A DNA stretch of 40,435 nucleotides from Comamonadaceae bacterium (GTDB lineage: Bacteria; Pseudomonadota; Gammaproteobacteria; Burkholderiales; Burkholderiaceae), in NCBI GenBank assembly GCA_947484245.1, contig CANKOT010000009.1, positions 1 to 40,435 on the forward strand, written 5' to 3'. Positions within the stretch are counted from its first letter, which is position 1. Each line of letters opens with the position of its first letter. The position numbers and the translations under genes were made by a program. The notes under the pieces are model-generated. The model worked only from the letters and a program-made list of their open reading frames with translations, searched no databases and was not told where the DNA came from. Positions 1 to 8,371 of this stretch are shown piece after piece.

Positions 1-1
1 G

Positions 2-334
2 ATTGCTTGGGTGGGCCGTACTGAGCAGCAGCTTAAGGCTGATGGCGTGGCTTACAAAGCGGGCACCTTCCCGTTCTTGGCCAATGGGCGTGCCCGTGCC
101 TTAGGTGATACCACCGGCATGGTGAAGTTATTGGCCGATGCCACCACTGACGAAATTTTGGGTGTTCACATCGTGGGCCCCATGGCCAGCGAGCTCATTG
201 CTGAAGCCGTTGTGGCCATGGAATTCCGCGCCAGCGCAGAAGACATTGCCCGTATCTGCCATGCACACCCGTCGCTCAGCGAAGCCACCAAAGAAGCTGC
301 CTTGGCAGTGGACAAACGGACCTTGAACTTCTAA
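2..334 (+). CDS. lpd: Dihydrolipoyl dehydrogenase (E3), 3' end only
   Basis: This is the C-terminal ~110 residues of the FAD-dependent E3 subunit, which reoxidises dihydrolipoyl groups of 2-oxoglutarate or pyruvate dehydrogenase and passes the electrons to NAD+. The reading frame is open from the window edge ([15 protein letters not shown]...), so the start lies outside. The dimerisation domain is recognisable: [18 protein letters not shown], followed by HAHPSLSEA, which carries the His-Glu pair that acts as the active-site base across the dimer interface. The frame closes at TAA 332-334 and is followed directly by a strong terminator, so this is the last gene of its operon. In relatives it ends a sucA-sucB-lpd cluster; those genes are not visible here, so assignment to the 2-oxoglutarate complex is inference. 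Confidence 0.93.
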   Translation: MAWVGRTEQQLKADGVAYKAGTFPFLANGRARALGDTTGMVKLLADATTDEILGVHIVGPMASELIAEAVVAMEFRASAEDIARICHAHPSLSEATKEAALAVDKRTLNF

Positions 335-360
335 GTTTTTTCAAGTCTCGTTAAACTATC

Positions 361-385
361 AAGCCCGGGCCCGTCCCGGGTTTTC
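361..385 (+). terminator. Rho-independent terminator after lpd
   Basis: Left arm 361-369 (aagcccggg) pairs with right arm 375-383 (cccgggttt) around a 5-nt loop, with one G-U pair. The T-run is 381-384. It separates lpd from zapE. Confidence 0.85.
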
Positions 386-420
386 TCATTTCAAAGAATT
401 TTTCATTCAAAGCTTTGCCC

Positions 421-1518
421 ATGTCCGTTCGATCAGCCTACGACCAAGAACTTCTGAACAGAGGCTATCAGGCTGATCCTGCTCAAATTAGAGCTGTTGA
501 AGCCTTAGAGCGCTGCGCTCAGGAATGGGCGGCCTATCAAGAGAGTATTAAAAGTCCATTTCGTTTTTTGAAGAAAAAACCAGAATTGCCTCGTGGGGTT
601 TACATGTTTGGCGGCGTGGGCCGTGGCAAGAGCTTCTTGATGGACTGTTTCTACAACGCAGTCCCCGTGAAAGACAAAACACGTTTGCATTTTCATGAGT
701 TCATGCGCGAGGTTCATCGAGAGTTGGCCTTGATGCAAGGCACTGTGAATCCTTTAGACGAATTGGGTCGCCGCATGGCTAAGCGATACCAGCTGATTTG
801 TTTTGACGAGTTTCATGTGGCAGACATTACAGATGCCATGATCTTGCACAGACTTTTGATTTCTTTGTTTGAAAATGGTGTGAGTTTTGTCACGACGTCC
901 AATTTCAAACCGGATAATCTTTATCCGGATGGCTTGCACCGAGATCGTTTGCTGCCTGCCATTGACCTGCTGAACCAGCGCATGCAGGTTTTGAATGTCG
1001 ACAATGGAACCGACTACCGCCGCCGTACCTTAGAGATGGTCAAGCTTTATCACTGCCCCTTGGGCGAAGATGCCGATTTGGCCATGGCAGATGCCTTCAA
1101 TCGATTGGTCAGTGGCCAAGACGAGGATCCTATTTTGAACATCGAAGCGCGCCAAATCAATTCCAGGCGACGCGCAGGGGGCGTCGTGTGGTTCGATTTT
1201 AGAGCCTTGTGTGGCGGCCCCAGATCACAAATTGATTACTTGGAAATTGCAACTCAGTTTCACACTGTCCTGTTGAGTAATGTTCCCATGATGCCCCCCC
1301 GCCTGGCATCAGAAGCAAGGCGATTTACGTGGCTCATCGATGTTCTCTACGACAGGCGTGTTAAATTGATACTTTCGGCTGAGGTTGAACCCGAGGCGCT
1401 TTATACGGAAGGTCCTCTTGCACATGAATTTCCAAGAACCATCTCCAGATTGCACGAAATGCAATCTTCTGAATTTTTGGCTCTTGAGCACCGTATGGTA
1501 GACACTCAGATCACCTAA
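421..1518 (+). CDS. zapE: Cell division protein ZapE (AFG1-family ATPase)
   Basis: ZapE is a P-loop AAA-type ATPase of the AFG1 family; in E. coli it associates with the Z ring during constriction. The 365-residue protein has a Walker A (GGVGRGKS, about residues 64-71), a Walker B (LICFDEF, acidic pair near 129-130) followed by HVADITDAM, and a sensor-like TTSN segment. The family-typical C-terminal region (FDFRALCGGPRSQIDYLEIA, then WLIDVLYDRRVKL) is present. I chose ATG 421; a TTG two codons upstream (415) is also in frame. No clear Shine-Dalgarno is seen. It follows the lpd terminator, so it probably has its own promoter. A C7 run occurs at about 1294-1300 in the coding region, but the frame is intact. 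Confidence 0.95.
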   Translation: MSVRSAYDQELLNRGYQADPAQIRAVEALERCAQEWAAYQESIKSPFRFLKKKPELPRGVYMFGGVGRGKSFLMDCFYNAVPVKDKTRLHFHEFMREVHRELALMQGTVNPLDELGRRMAKRYQLICFDEFHVADITDAMILHRLLISLFENGVSFVTTSNFKPDNLYPDGLHRDRLLPAIDLLNQRMQVLNVDNGTDYRRRTLEMVKLYHCPLGEDADLAMADAFNRLVSGQDEDPILNIEARQINSRRRAGGVVWFDFRALCGGPRSQIDYLEIATQFHTVLLSNVPMMPPRLASEARRFTWLIDVLYDRRVKLILSAEVEPEALYTEGPLAHEFPRTISRLHEMQSSEFLALEHRMVDTQIT

Positions 1519-1525
1519 GTTCAAC

Positions 1526-1900
1526 ATGAATTTTTGGCGCAAAGCATTGTCGGTCGTGATACTTGGAGGCATTAGCTTTCTCAGTGTGGCGCAACCTGAA
1601 ACTTCAAGTTTGAACAACCAAGCTGAGGCCAATTTCATAGAGGCACAACGCGTGATCCTGGCTGATGAAAAAAAGAAAGTGTTTGATCAATTTCAAGAAA
1701 ATGCCAAGGCTTGTTGGCAGAAGTTTGCTGTCAATGATTGTTTGTCCAAAGCCCGGCAGCAAAAATACCAAAGTTTGAATCCATTAGATCAACGCGAAAT
1801 TGCACTCAACACTCGCCAAAGAGCACTGAAAGAGATTGAAAGACGCCAACGTTTGTCTGACAAGTCAATTGAGCTCAGCCATGACAAGGCACTGCCTTGA
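1526..1900 (+). CDS. Hypothetical periplasmic protein with a conserved-looking Cys pair
   Basis: A 124-residue protein with an N-terminal signal sequence (basic MNFWRK, then hydrophobic ALSVVILGGISFLSVAQ). The mature part is highly charged and probably mostly helical. It has only two cysteines, in ACWQKFAVNDCL, spaced to form a disulphide in the periplasm, followed by Arg/Gln/Glu-rich coiled-coil-like sequence to the end. I recall similar AC-x-x-FAVNDCL proteins in other Burkholderiales, annotated as hypothetical; no function is known to me. It begins 7 nt after zapE, and its TGA stop overlaps the TTG start of the helicase, so the three are probably cotranscribed. That a secreted protein sits between a divisome ATPase and a helicase may be only an accident of operon order. 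Confidence 0.8.
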   Translation: MNFWRKALSVVILGGISFLSVAQPETSSLNNQAEANFIEAQRVILADEKKKVFDQFQENAKACWQKFAVNDCLSKARQQKYQSLNPLDQREIALNTRQRALKEIERRQRLSDKSIELSHDKALP

Positions 1901-3912
1901 CCCAATTCCTTCAGGCAGTCGCTGCTACATTTTCAGATGAGGGCGTGATTGCACAAGCAACTGCGCAATTTAAAGCACGCGCAGGTCAAACACAAATGGC
2001 CATGGCCGTTGCTGAAACCCTCCAAAGCGGGGGTGAGTTGGTGGTTGAAGCGGGTACAGGAGTCGGCAAAACCTATGCGTATCTTGTGCCTGTTTTGCTC
2101 AGCGGCCAAAGAGCCTTGGTTTCTACTGCGACCAAAGCACTTCAGGATCAACTGTTCTCACGCGATATTCCAAAGTTAATTGACGCCTTGAAATTGCCCA
2201 TTCGTGTCGCCTTGTTAAAAGGCCGTGGCAGTTACTTGTGCACCTTGCGCATGTCACAAGCCAGACAAAGTCATGATGCATCACTGCGGATCCACATGCA
2301 TGCGCTCAGCAAAATAGAGACATGGGCTCAATCGACTCGAACCGGTGATCTGTCGGAGTTGTCTGGATTAGACGACCGTTCGCCAGTGATTCCGCTTGTC
2401 ACATCAACCCGTGATAACTGCCTGGGATCACCGTGTCCCAATTTCAAATCGTGTCATGTCAATTTGGCTCGCAAAGAAGCCATGTCAGCCGATGTGGTGG
2501 TCATCAACCACCATTTGTTTTTTGCAGATCTGAACGTTCGCGACACAGGCATGGCAGAGTTGTTGCCGTCCGTTCAAACAGTGGTCTTTGATGAAGCCCA
2601 TCAGTTGAATGAAATTGGCATCAATTTTTTGGGACGCCACCTTAGTACCAGCCAATTGTTGGAGCTGACGCGCGACATTTTGGGCACGGGTGTTCAAATG
2701 GCAAGAGGGCTTGTCGACTGGACTTTGATTTGCAGCGTGCTTGAGAAATCTGCACGTGATTTGCGCTTGACGGCGCAGCAGGTTCGCTCAGGCTCTCGTT
2801 TGCGGTGGGTCGATCCAGTGCCCAATGACATTGAAACTGCTGATTGGTTGACGGCCATGGCACAGCTTCAAGTTGCACTGACAGCTGCATTGGCTGCGCT
2901 CGATACAGTGAGTGAAATGGCCCCTGATTTTGTGCGCTTGCATGAACGTGTCACGATGCAGTTGAGATTGATTCAAGATTTTCAAGACCCCTGCGCAGAG
3001 GGGTCTGTGCGTTGGGTTGAGGTGGGCGCTCAATTGCGCTTGGTTGAATCTCCGCTGGATATATCCAAAGCCGTGCAAACGCACATGCTGAACCGACAAG
3101 CTCAGAATGACCCCAAACCTGCCATTCAGAGGTCATGGGTCTTTACCTCTGCCACCCTGGGAGAAGACGATCAAATGCGCTGGTTTACCGAGCCTTGCGG
3201 ATTGAGTGAAGCACGCAAACTCAGAGTGGCCAGTCCATTCGATTACGCCAACATGGCGGCTATCTATGTGCCGCCAAACATGCCCAAGCCCAACGACACG
3301 AATCACATCCGAAGTGTTTCTGCTTGGGTTGAAAAACATGCACGAAGCTTGGGGGGCAGAACTTTGGTGCTCACCACCACCTTGAACGCCATGCGTCAAA
3401 TAGGCGAGTCACTGACCGCCTCTTTGGGACACAGCGGTGAATTGGAAATTCTGGTGCAAGGCCAAGGCCCGAAACGACGCTTGATGGAGAGATTCAGGGC
3501 GGGCGCCAGCGAGGGTGGGCTGGGTTGTGTTTTGGTTGCATCTGCGTCCTTTTGGGAGGGCTTTGATGTGCCAGGCGATGCTTTGCAAATGGTCGTGATT
3601 GACAAGTTGCCCTTTCCTCCACCCAATGACCCATTGGTTGAGGCTCGTTCCCAAAGGCTCGAAATGTCAGGGCAGAGTTCTTTTTCTGACTACAGCATTC
3701 CGGAAGCAGCCGTGGCGCTCAAGCAAGGCGCAGGGCGATTGATTCGAAGTGAAACAGATCAAGGCTTTTTGGTGGTGTGTGATCCTCGGCTCACAAGCAT
3801 GTCTTATGGGCGCCGGCTCATGGCCTGCTTGCCACCCATGAAAAGAATTCAATCGGAGCTTGAGTTTGTCTCAGCGCTTCAATTGCTTACCAAAACTTCC
3901 ACCACGCACTAG
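1897..3912 (+). CDS. yoaA: ATP-dependent DNA helicase, YoaA/DinG family (XPD-like, Fe-S)
   Basis: A superfamily 2 helicase of the XPD/DinG group, 671 residues, close in length to E. coli YoaA, which acts with the clamp-loader subunit HolC in repair of stalled forks. Visible motifs are an upstream glutamine motif (ARAGQTQMA), Walker A GTGVGKT (53-59), the STATKALQDQL segment, four cysteines placed as an Fe-S cluster (C115, C175, C180, C186; context DNCLGSPCPNFKSC), the DEAH box at 232-235, SATLGE, and motif VI QGAGRLIR. STATKALQDQL and NCLGSPCPNFKSC resemble YoaA more than DinG. The start is TTG 1897, inside the TTGA overlap with the preceding stop; the next ATG (1996) would remove the glutamine motif. 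The last 26 bases overlap the 3' end of convergent bamD. Confidence 0.92.
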   Translation: MTQFLQAVAATFSDEGVIAQATAQFKARAGQTQMAMAVAETLQSGGELVVEAGTGVGKTYAYLVPVLLSGQRALVSTATKALQDQLFSRDIPKLIDALKLPIRVALLKGRGSYLCTLRMSQARQSHDASLRIHMHALSKIETWAQSTRTGDLSELSGLDDRSPVIPLVTSTRDNCLGSPCPNFKSCHVNLARKEAMSADVVVINHHLFFADLNVRDTGMAELLPSVQTVVFDEAHQLNEIGINFLGRHLSTSQLLELTRDILGTGVQMARGLVDWTLICSVLEKSARDLRLTAQQVRSGSRLRWVDPVPNDIETADWLTAMAQLQVALTAALAALDTVSEMAPDFVRLHERVTMQLRLIQDFQDPCAEGSVRWVEVGAQLRLVESPLDISKAVQTHMLNRQAQNDPKPAIQRSWVFTSATLGEDDQMRWFTEPCGLSEARKLRVASPFDYANMAAIYVPPNMPKPNDTNHIRSVSAWVEKHARSLGGRTLVLTTTLNAMRQIGESLTASLGHSGELEILVQGQGPKRRLMERFRAGASEGGLGCVLVASASFWEGFDVPGDALQMVVIDKLPFPPPNDPLVEARSQRLEMSGQSSFSDYSIPEAAVALKQGAGRLIRSETDQGFLVVCDPRLTSMSYGRRLMACLPPMKRIQSELEFVSALQLLTKTSTTH

Positions 3913-4684
3913 AAGTTTTGTCTGGTGCTTTGGTTGATTCGGGGTAATTTTTATCCAAAATGCGCTGAGAATCTGACTTCAACTCTTGCATGCCCAGAGC
4001 ATCGTAGGACTTCACCAAAATTTGCAATGCTTCTTTGTTCGCAGGGACTCCCGGGTAATCGGTGATGGCCACTTGCGCACGATTGATGGCTGCCACGTAT
4101 GCGCCTCTGCTATGGTAATACCGAGCAACATGGACCTCATAAGATGCCAATGTATTGATAATGTAGGCCATGCGTTGGCGCGCATCGGATGCGTATTTGG
4201 AGTCTGGAAACCGAGTAATCAATTCTTTGAAAGATTCAAAAGAATCTTTGGCTGCCTTTTGATCGCGTTCAGACAAATCTTGTTTTGTAATGAACGAAAA
4301 CATACCTAAGTCGTCATTGAAATTGACCAAACCTTTGAGGTAAAGCGCGTAATCAATGGCAGGGCTGGCAGGATGGAGTTTGATAAAACGATCCAAGGTG
4401 GCGATGGCTTGAACTTTTTCTGTCGCTCGGTATTGAGCATAGGCTTTTTCAATCTGTGCTTGCTGAGCCAGCGGCGTCCCCGCAGCTCGGCCTTCTAGCT
4501 TTTCAAACAAGTTGGCTGCACGATCCCATCCACCTGCACTCACTTCATCGCGAGCCTCTCGGTAGATCTTCTCAGTGGTCCAAGCTGCTGTAGGATCTGA
4601 ATCGGTGCTAGAGCATCCGGACAGCAAAGTGGCAACTAAGCCGAAAAGCGTTAGCGCAAGCGCTGATAATCTGATGTTCAACAT
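3887..4684 (-). CDS. bamD: Outer membrane protein assembly factor BamD (lipoprotein)
   Basis: BamD is an essential TPR lipoprotein of the BAM complex that inserts beta-barrels into the outer membrane. The 265-residue product has a lipoprotein signal with lipobox LLSG-C (C24), followed by SSTDSDP. Helical TPR-like segments follow (IYREARDEVSAGGWDRAANLFEKL; FPDSKYASDARQRMAYI; ARYYHSRGAYVAAINRAQ). It starts at 4684 and runs towards yoaA, overlapping that gene's 3' end by 26 bp. Divergence from rluD with a very short spacer matches the bamD/rluD arrangement common in proteobacteria. Confidence 0.96.
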   Translation of the reverse strand: MLNIRLSALALTLFGLVATLLSGCSSTDSDPTAAWTTEKIYREARDEVSAGGWDRAANLFEKLEGRAAGTPLAQQAQIEKAYAQYRATEKVQAIATLDRFIKLHPASPAIDYALYLKGLVNFNDDLGMFSFITKQDLSERDQKAAKDSFESFKELITRFPDSKYASDARQRMAYIINTLASYEVHVARYYHSRGAYVAAINRAQVAITDYPGVPANKEALQILVKSYDALGMQELKSDSQRILDKNYPESTKAPDKTSSAWWKFW

Positions 4685-4693
4685 CTGGCAACC

Positions 4694-4721
4694 TTGGAAA
4701 AAAGACCAAATTGATTATATC
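4694..4721 (+). promoter_or_regulatory. Candidate sigma70 promoter in the bamD/rluD spacer
   Basis: TTGGAA at 4694-4699 and TATATC at 4716-4721, 16 bp apart, each matching 4 of 6 consensus positions. Transcription would start near 4728, downstream of the TTG at 4711. If it is real, rluD must start at a later codon such as TTG 4771. This is inference from two short motifs only. Confidence 0.35.
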
Positions 4722-5733
4722 GAGCCCCTCTGAGTTAGACGATACAGACGAGTTTCAAGAAGAAACTTCTTTGATCGCATCTGTTTTACCGAAAAGCTCT
4801 GAGTTGAGAGAGCTCATTGTGCCACCCGAGCTTCATGGTCAAAGGCTGGATCGAATGTTGGTGGCTTGTGTGCCCGAATTTTCTCGGAGTTATTTGCAGC
4901 AGTTGCTAGAGGATGGTGCCGTCACTCGAATTGGGCTGACGCAAACCAAGTCCTCCCTGAAGGTGAAGGCTGGAGAAGCTTGGACCATCGAGCTGCGCGC
5001 TACCCCCCAATCGCAAGCTTTCAAGCCTGAAAATATAGCCCTTCAAGTGGTTTATGAAGACGCCCATCTGCGGGTGATTGACAAGCCGGCAGGCTTGGTG
5101 GTTCACCCAGCCCCAGGCCATTGGTCGGGCACACTCATGAATGGACTGCTTGGCTTAGATCCTCAGCTGACAGATTTGCCAAGGGCCGGAATTGTTCACC
5201 GGCTTGACAAGGACACCAGCGGTTTGATGGTGGTGGCGAGGTCACGCTTGGCCATGGATGCTTTGGTGAACAAAATGGCCGCCAGAGACATCAAGCGGCA
5301 ATATGTGGCCATGAGTGACAAGCCATGGACGATTGCCAAACAGAAAACGGTCGATTTGCCCATTGGTCGTGACCCAGCCAACCGACTTCGCATGGCAGTT
5401 GTCGATTTGTCGAGAAATTCAGGCAAAACAGCCAAAACCCATTTCCACGTTCTATCCCAAAGTGAACAAGGTATCTTGGTGCGTTGCATTTTAGAGACGG
5501 GGCGAACGCATCAAATTCGAGTTCACATGGCTTCGCTCAAGTTGCCTTTGGTGGGCGATACGCTCTACGGAGGTCAAATTCATGCCCTCATGCCAAGACA
5601 AGCACTGCACGCTGACCGCTTGTCATTCGATCATCCCATGACGGGACAAGCCATGGATTTTCTGTCCCCCTTGCCTGCTGATTTTGAGAGTTTGCGCCAG
5701 GCTTGGTCCCTCAGTTACAATGAAATTGCTTGA
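4711..5733 (+). CDS. rluD: 23S rRNA pseudouridine synthase RluD
   Basis: RluD isomerises the uridines of helix 69 of 23S rRNA (1911, 1915 and 1917 in E. coli). An N-terminal S4 RNA-binding domain (GQRLDRMLVACVPEFSRSYLQQ) precedes the RluA-family catalytic domain, with RAGIVHRLDKDTSGLMVVA holding the catalytic Asp (about residue 166), and later ETGRTHQIRVHMA and GDTLYGG. No ATG is available at the 5' end; TTG 4711 gives 340 residues, while TTG 4771 (after an AAGAAG stretch) gives 320 and fits the candidate promoter better. The coordinates use the longer form. The pgeF gene that often follows rluD is absent; a terminator follows instead. Confidence 0.94.
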   Translation: MIISSPSELDDTDEFQEETSLIASVLPKSSELRELIVPPELHGQRLDRMLVACVPEFSRSYLQQLLEDGAVTRIGLTQTKSSLKVKAGEAWTIELRATPQSQAFKPENIALQVVYEDAHLRVIDKPAGLVVHPAPGHWSGTLMNGLLGLDPQLTDLPRAGIVHRLDKDTSGLMVVARSRLAMDALVNKMAARDIKRQYVAMSDKPWTIAKQKTVDLPIGRDPANRLRMAVVDLSRNSGKTAKTHFHVLSQSEQGILVRCILETGRTHQIRVHMASLKLPLVGDTLYGGQIHALMPRQALHADRLSFDHPMTGQAMDFLSPLPADFESLRQAWSLSYNEIA

Positions 5734-5785
5734 AATCTCAGGCTTGGCCCCTCGAAAGTGGGGTTTAAACACAATTTGATGGGGC

Positions 5786-5823
5786 GCACTGGTGGGTTCT
5801 TTCCCCCGCCTGCTTATTTTTTT
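5786..5823 (+). terminator. Probable rho-independent terminator after rluD
   Basis: A stem is formed by gca (5786-5788) plus ggtggg (5791-5796) pairing with cccgcc (5805-5810) plus tgc (5811-5813), with a 2-nt bulge, an 8-nt loop and one G-U pair. A T-rich tract runs from 5814 to 5823. It lies between rluD and scpB. Confidence 0.6.
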
Positions 5824-5882
5824 AAGTGGTGCTAGCGCCCCAATTCGCGCTTCAGGCGTATTTTTCCCGGAAGTTAGACACC

Positions 5883-6632
5883 ATGAATACGGCGCAAGCC
5901 AAGCGTGTCCTTGAAACAGCGTTGCTCTGCTCAACTCAGCCGGTCACTGTCCGTGACATGCGCGTTTTGTTCGACGACGCTCTAGGCGCTGACACCCTTA
6001 AAGTTCTGCTTGAAGAACTCCAATTGGATTGGTCCGAACGCGGCCTAGAGTTGGTCTCTGTTGCCACGGGTTGGCGTTTTCAAAGTAGACCTGATTTGCG
6101 GGTTTACCTAGACAAGCTAAATCCAGAAAAACCACCCAAGTACACCCGGGCTGTCATGGAAACCCTGGCCATCATTGCCTACCGTCAACCCGTCACGCGG
6201 GGTGATATGGAAGATATCCGCGGCGTTACCATCAATACACAAATTTTGAAGCAACTTGAAGATCGTGGATGGGTTGAGGTCATTGGTCATCGGGAGTCGG
6301 TAGGTCGTCCGGGTTTGTATGCAACGACTCGCCATTTTCTTGACGATCTTGGCTTGTCTTCCTTGGATCAATTGCCTTTGCTCCATCACGCGCAAGGCCA
6401 AGCGGACATCTTGGCCAGCTTAAATTCTCCCCAAGATGACAGCCCGCAGGTCTCTTTGTCTTTGGATGAGGCCATCGAGGCGGCTGTGGTCCCCAATGTC
6501 ACAATCTCAGAAGCAGAATCAACTGAGCCGACAGAGCCGACAGAGCCAACAGTGTTAACTGAGCCTTTGCTTTCTTTTGAAGCCGCCATCACCGAAACCC
6601 CCGATTCGTCGGAAGGCAAGACCCATGAATGA
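5883..6632 (+). CDS. scpB: Segregation and condensation protein B
   Basis: ScpB is the winged-helix kleisin partner that, with Smc and ScpA, compacts and segregates the chromosome. The 249-residue protein shows the two winged-helix regions: [18 protein letters not shown] near the start and [45 protein letters not shown] in the middle, ending in [21 protein letters not shown]. The C-terminal ~70 residues are acidic and low in complexity, including a Thr-Glu-Pro repeat. Start ATG 5883 has a GGAAG site 8-12 nt upstream; an in-frame GTG at 5826 is less likely. scpA is not adjacent. The last 8 bases overlap rluB. Confidence 0.94.
   Translation: MNTAQAKRVLETALLCSTQPVTVRDMRVLFDDALGADTLKVLLEELQLDWSERGLELVSVATGWRFQSRPDLRVYLDKLNPEKPPKYTRAVMETLAIIAYRQPVTRGDMEDIRGVTINTQILKQLEDRGWVEVIGHRESVGRPGLYATTRHFLDDLGLSSLDQLPLLHHAQGQADILASLNSPQDDSPQVSLSLDEAIEAAVVPNVTISEAESTEPTEPTEPTVLTEPLLSFEAAITETPDSSEGKTHE
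6526..6552 (+). repeat. Short Glu-Pro-Thr repeat in scpB
   Basis: Three near-identical 9-nt units (gagccgaca, gagccgaca, gagccaaca) encode consecutive Glu-Pro-Thr triplets in the acidic tail of ScpB. The unit length is a multiple of three, so copy-number change would keep the frame. Confidence 0.75.
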
Positions 6633-7782
6633 GTCACCCGAGACATCGTCTCAAGATCCTTTGCGACCGATTGTCATTGAGGATGTCGTTTCGGGGGAGT
6701 TTGACCAAGAAGCTGAAGGTGTCATTTCTCCACTCATTACCAAAAGAGTTTTGCCGCCGCAAGCTGAATCGCCCAAACTTCACAAGGTATTGGCGCAAGC
6801 TGGCTTGGGCTCGCGTTTGGAAATGGAGCAACTCATTTTAGAAGGCCGTATTTCGGTTAACAATGAGCCAGCCCACATCGGCCAACGAATTCAGTTTGGC
6901 GACCAAGTCAAAGTCAATGGCAAGCCGCTTCGGATTCGCATCGACCCGCCACCGCCGCGCGTCATTGCTTATCACAAGCCTGCTGGTGAAATTGTGACCC
7001 ATGACGACCCTAAAAACAGACCCACTGTGTTTCGCAAACTACCTCGATTGCAACAGGGTAAGTGGCAGTCTGTCGGGCGCTTGGATTTGAATACAGAAGG
7101 CCTTTTACTTTTTACCAATTCTGGTGAATTGGCTAATCGCTTAATGCATCCCCGCTTTGGCCTAGAACGAGAATACGCGGTGCGGGTGTTGGGCGCACTC
7201 AGCCATGAAGAAAAACAAAAGTTGTTAGACGGCGTGATGCTAGAAGACGGCATGGCTCAATTCGGCACCATTGAAAACGGTGGTGGTGAAGGCTCTAATT
7301 GTTGGTACCGTGTGACCATTTCTGAAGGCCGCAATCGTGAGGTGCGCCGAATGATGGAGGCTGTGGGGCACGCCGTGAGCCGTCTTATTCGGATTCGCTA
7401 TGGCGCGATGGTTTTGCCGCATGGCCTGCGTCGCAGCACTTTCATGGAATTGGACGACGCAGATATTCGGGCTCTGACACACGCAGCCAACAAAGCTGAA
7501 GCCTCCCAAGTGAGAGACGAAGTCGGTTCTTTACCGGATCAACGCCCTCAGGACCGTCGCAATCAAACCCCCCGCAACCCCCGAAACCGGGCCTTTGGTG
7601 CCAAAAAATCCGGTCCCAACAAGGCGGCGTCTGGCGGGGCAAGGACACCGAGCGCTCAACCCGACCCGATGAAAACTTCCGTTGGCTACATTGGCGCAGA
7701 CAGCTTTAGCCGGCAACGCAAAGAACAAGGCCCTGGCGGCAGGTCTGGCGGACCCCGAAGAAATGGCGGCCGAAGCCGTTGA
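6625..7782 (+). CDS. rluB: 23S rRNA pseudouridine synthase RluB
   Basis: This RsuA-family pseudouridine synthase makes pseudouridine 2605 (E. coli numbering) in 23S rRNA. The 385-residue protein has an acidic leader (1-48), an S4 domain (about 50-105, [20 protein letters not shown]), and the catalytic motif [14 protein letters not shown] with Asp154. [15 protein letters not shown] and [10 protein letters not shown] follow. Residues ~300-385 form a basic, Arg/Gly/Pro/Asn-rich disordered tail, common in beta-proteobacterial RluB and probably RNA-binding. Start ATG 6625 has a GGAAGG site just upstream and overlaps scpB by 8 bp; an in-frame TTG at 6577 is rejected because it lacks a comparable site. 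Confidence 0.95.
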   Translation: MNESPETSSQDPLRPIVIEDVVSGEFDQEAEGVISPLITKRVLPPQAESPKLHKVLAQAGLGSRLEMEQLILEGRISVNNEPAHIGQRIQFGDQVKVNGKPLRIRIDPPPPRVIAYHKPAGEIVTHDDPKNRPTVFRKLPRLQQGKWQSVGRLDLNTEGLLLFTNSGELANRLMHPRFGLEREYAVRVLGALSHEEKQKLLDGVMLEDGMAQFGTIENGGGEGSNCWYRVTISEGRNREVRRMMEAVGHAVSRLIRIRYGAMVLPHGLRRSTFMELDDADIRALTHAANKAEASQVRDEVGSLPDQRPQDRRNQTPRNPRNRAFGAKKSGPNKAASGGARTPSAQPDPMKTSVGYIGADSFSRQRKEQGPGGRSGGPRRNGGRSR

Positions 7783-7889
7783 TCTGAGCAATCAGTTTCA
7801 GGCAGCTTCAATTCCTTTTTACCTATGGGGAAACCCTTGGATCGGGTTAAAATAGATGGTTTTTAAAAGTAAATCTGAGGAATTTCACC

Positions 7890-8315
7890 ATGGCCATCGA
7901 ACGCACACTTTCCATTATCAAACCTGATGCCGTTGCTAAAAACGTCATTGGACAAATTTACGCTCGTTTTGAAGCCGCTGGTCTCAAAGTGGTTGCAGCC
8001 AAAATGGCGCACCTCTCACGTGGCGAAGCTGAAGCCTTCTACGCTGTTCACAAAGAGCGCCCCTTCTTCAAAGACTTGGTGTCCTTCATGATCTCTGGCC
8101 CTGTCATGATTCAAGCTTTGCAAGGCGAGGGCGCCATCCTTAAGAATCGCGACCTCATGGGTGCAACCGATCCCAAAAAAGCAGCGCCTGGCACCATCCG
8201 TGCAGACTTTGCGGACAGCATCGATGCCAACGCTGTGCATGGCTCTGACGCAGCAGATACGGCCGCTGTCGAAATCAGCTTCTTCTTTCCTGGCATGAAC
8301 GTTTATTCACGTTAA
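7890..8315 (+). CDS. ndk: Nucleoside diphosphate kinase
   Basis: Ndk transfers the gamma-phosphate of ATP to nucleoside diphosphates through a phospho-histidine and so balances NTP and dNTP pools. The 141-residue length is standard. [13 protein letters not shown] (with K11) and the active-site NAVHGSD (H117) are intact, as are RPFFKDLV and [18 protein letters not shown]. Start ATG 7890 follows GAGGA with good spacing. The 107-bp upstream gap has a -10-like TAAAAT (7848-7853) but no convincing -35 at normal spacing, so independent transcription is only suggested. Confidence 0.98.
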   Translation: MAIERTLSIIKPDAVAKNVIGQIYARFEAAGLKVVAAKMAHLSRGEAEAFYAVHKERPFFKDLVSFMISGPVMIQALQGEGAILKNRDLMGATDPKKAAPGTIRADFADSIDANAVHGSDAADTAAVEISFFFPGMNVYSR

Positions 8316-8324
8316 ATCCAGCCA

Positions 8325-8351
8325 AGTTGCATCTGTCATCAGCTTGCAACT
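8325..8351 (+). promoter_or_regulatory. Inverted repeat between ndk and rlmN
   Basis: Perfect 7-bp arms, agttgca (8325-8331) and tgcaact (8345-8351), enclose a 13-nt loop just before the rlmN start. The sequence after it is A- then T-rich but not a clean U-tract. It may act as an attenuator or partial terminator. Confidence 0.35.
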
Positions 8352-8371
8352 CAAAACTTTCATTTTTCGCC

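Noticed and set aside
6526..6552. Short tandem units in scpB considered as a minisatellite or CRISPR-like repeat
   Set aside because: Only three 9-nt units without spacers; a simple Thr-Glu-Pro coding repeat.
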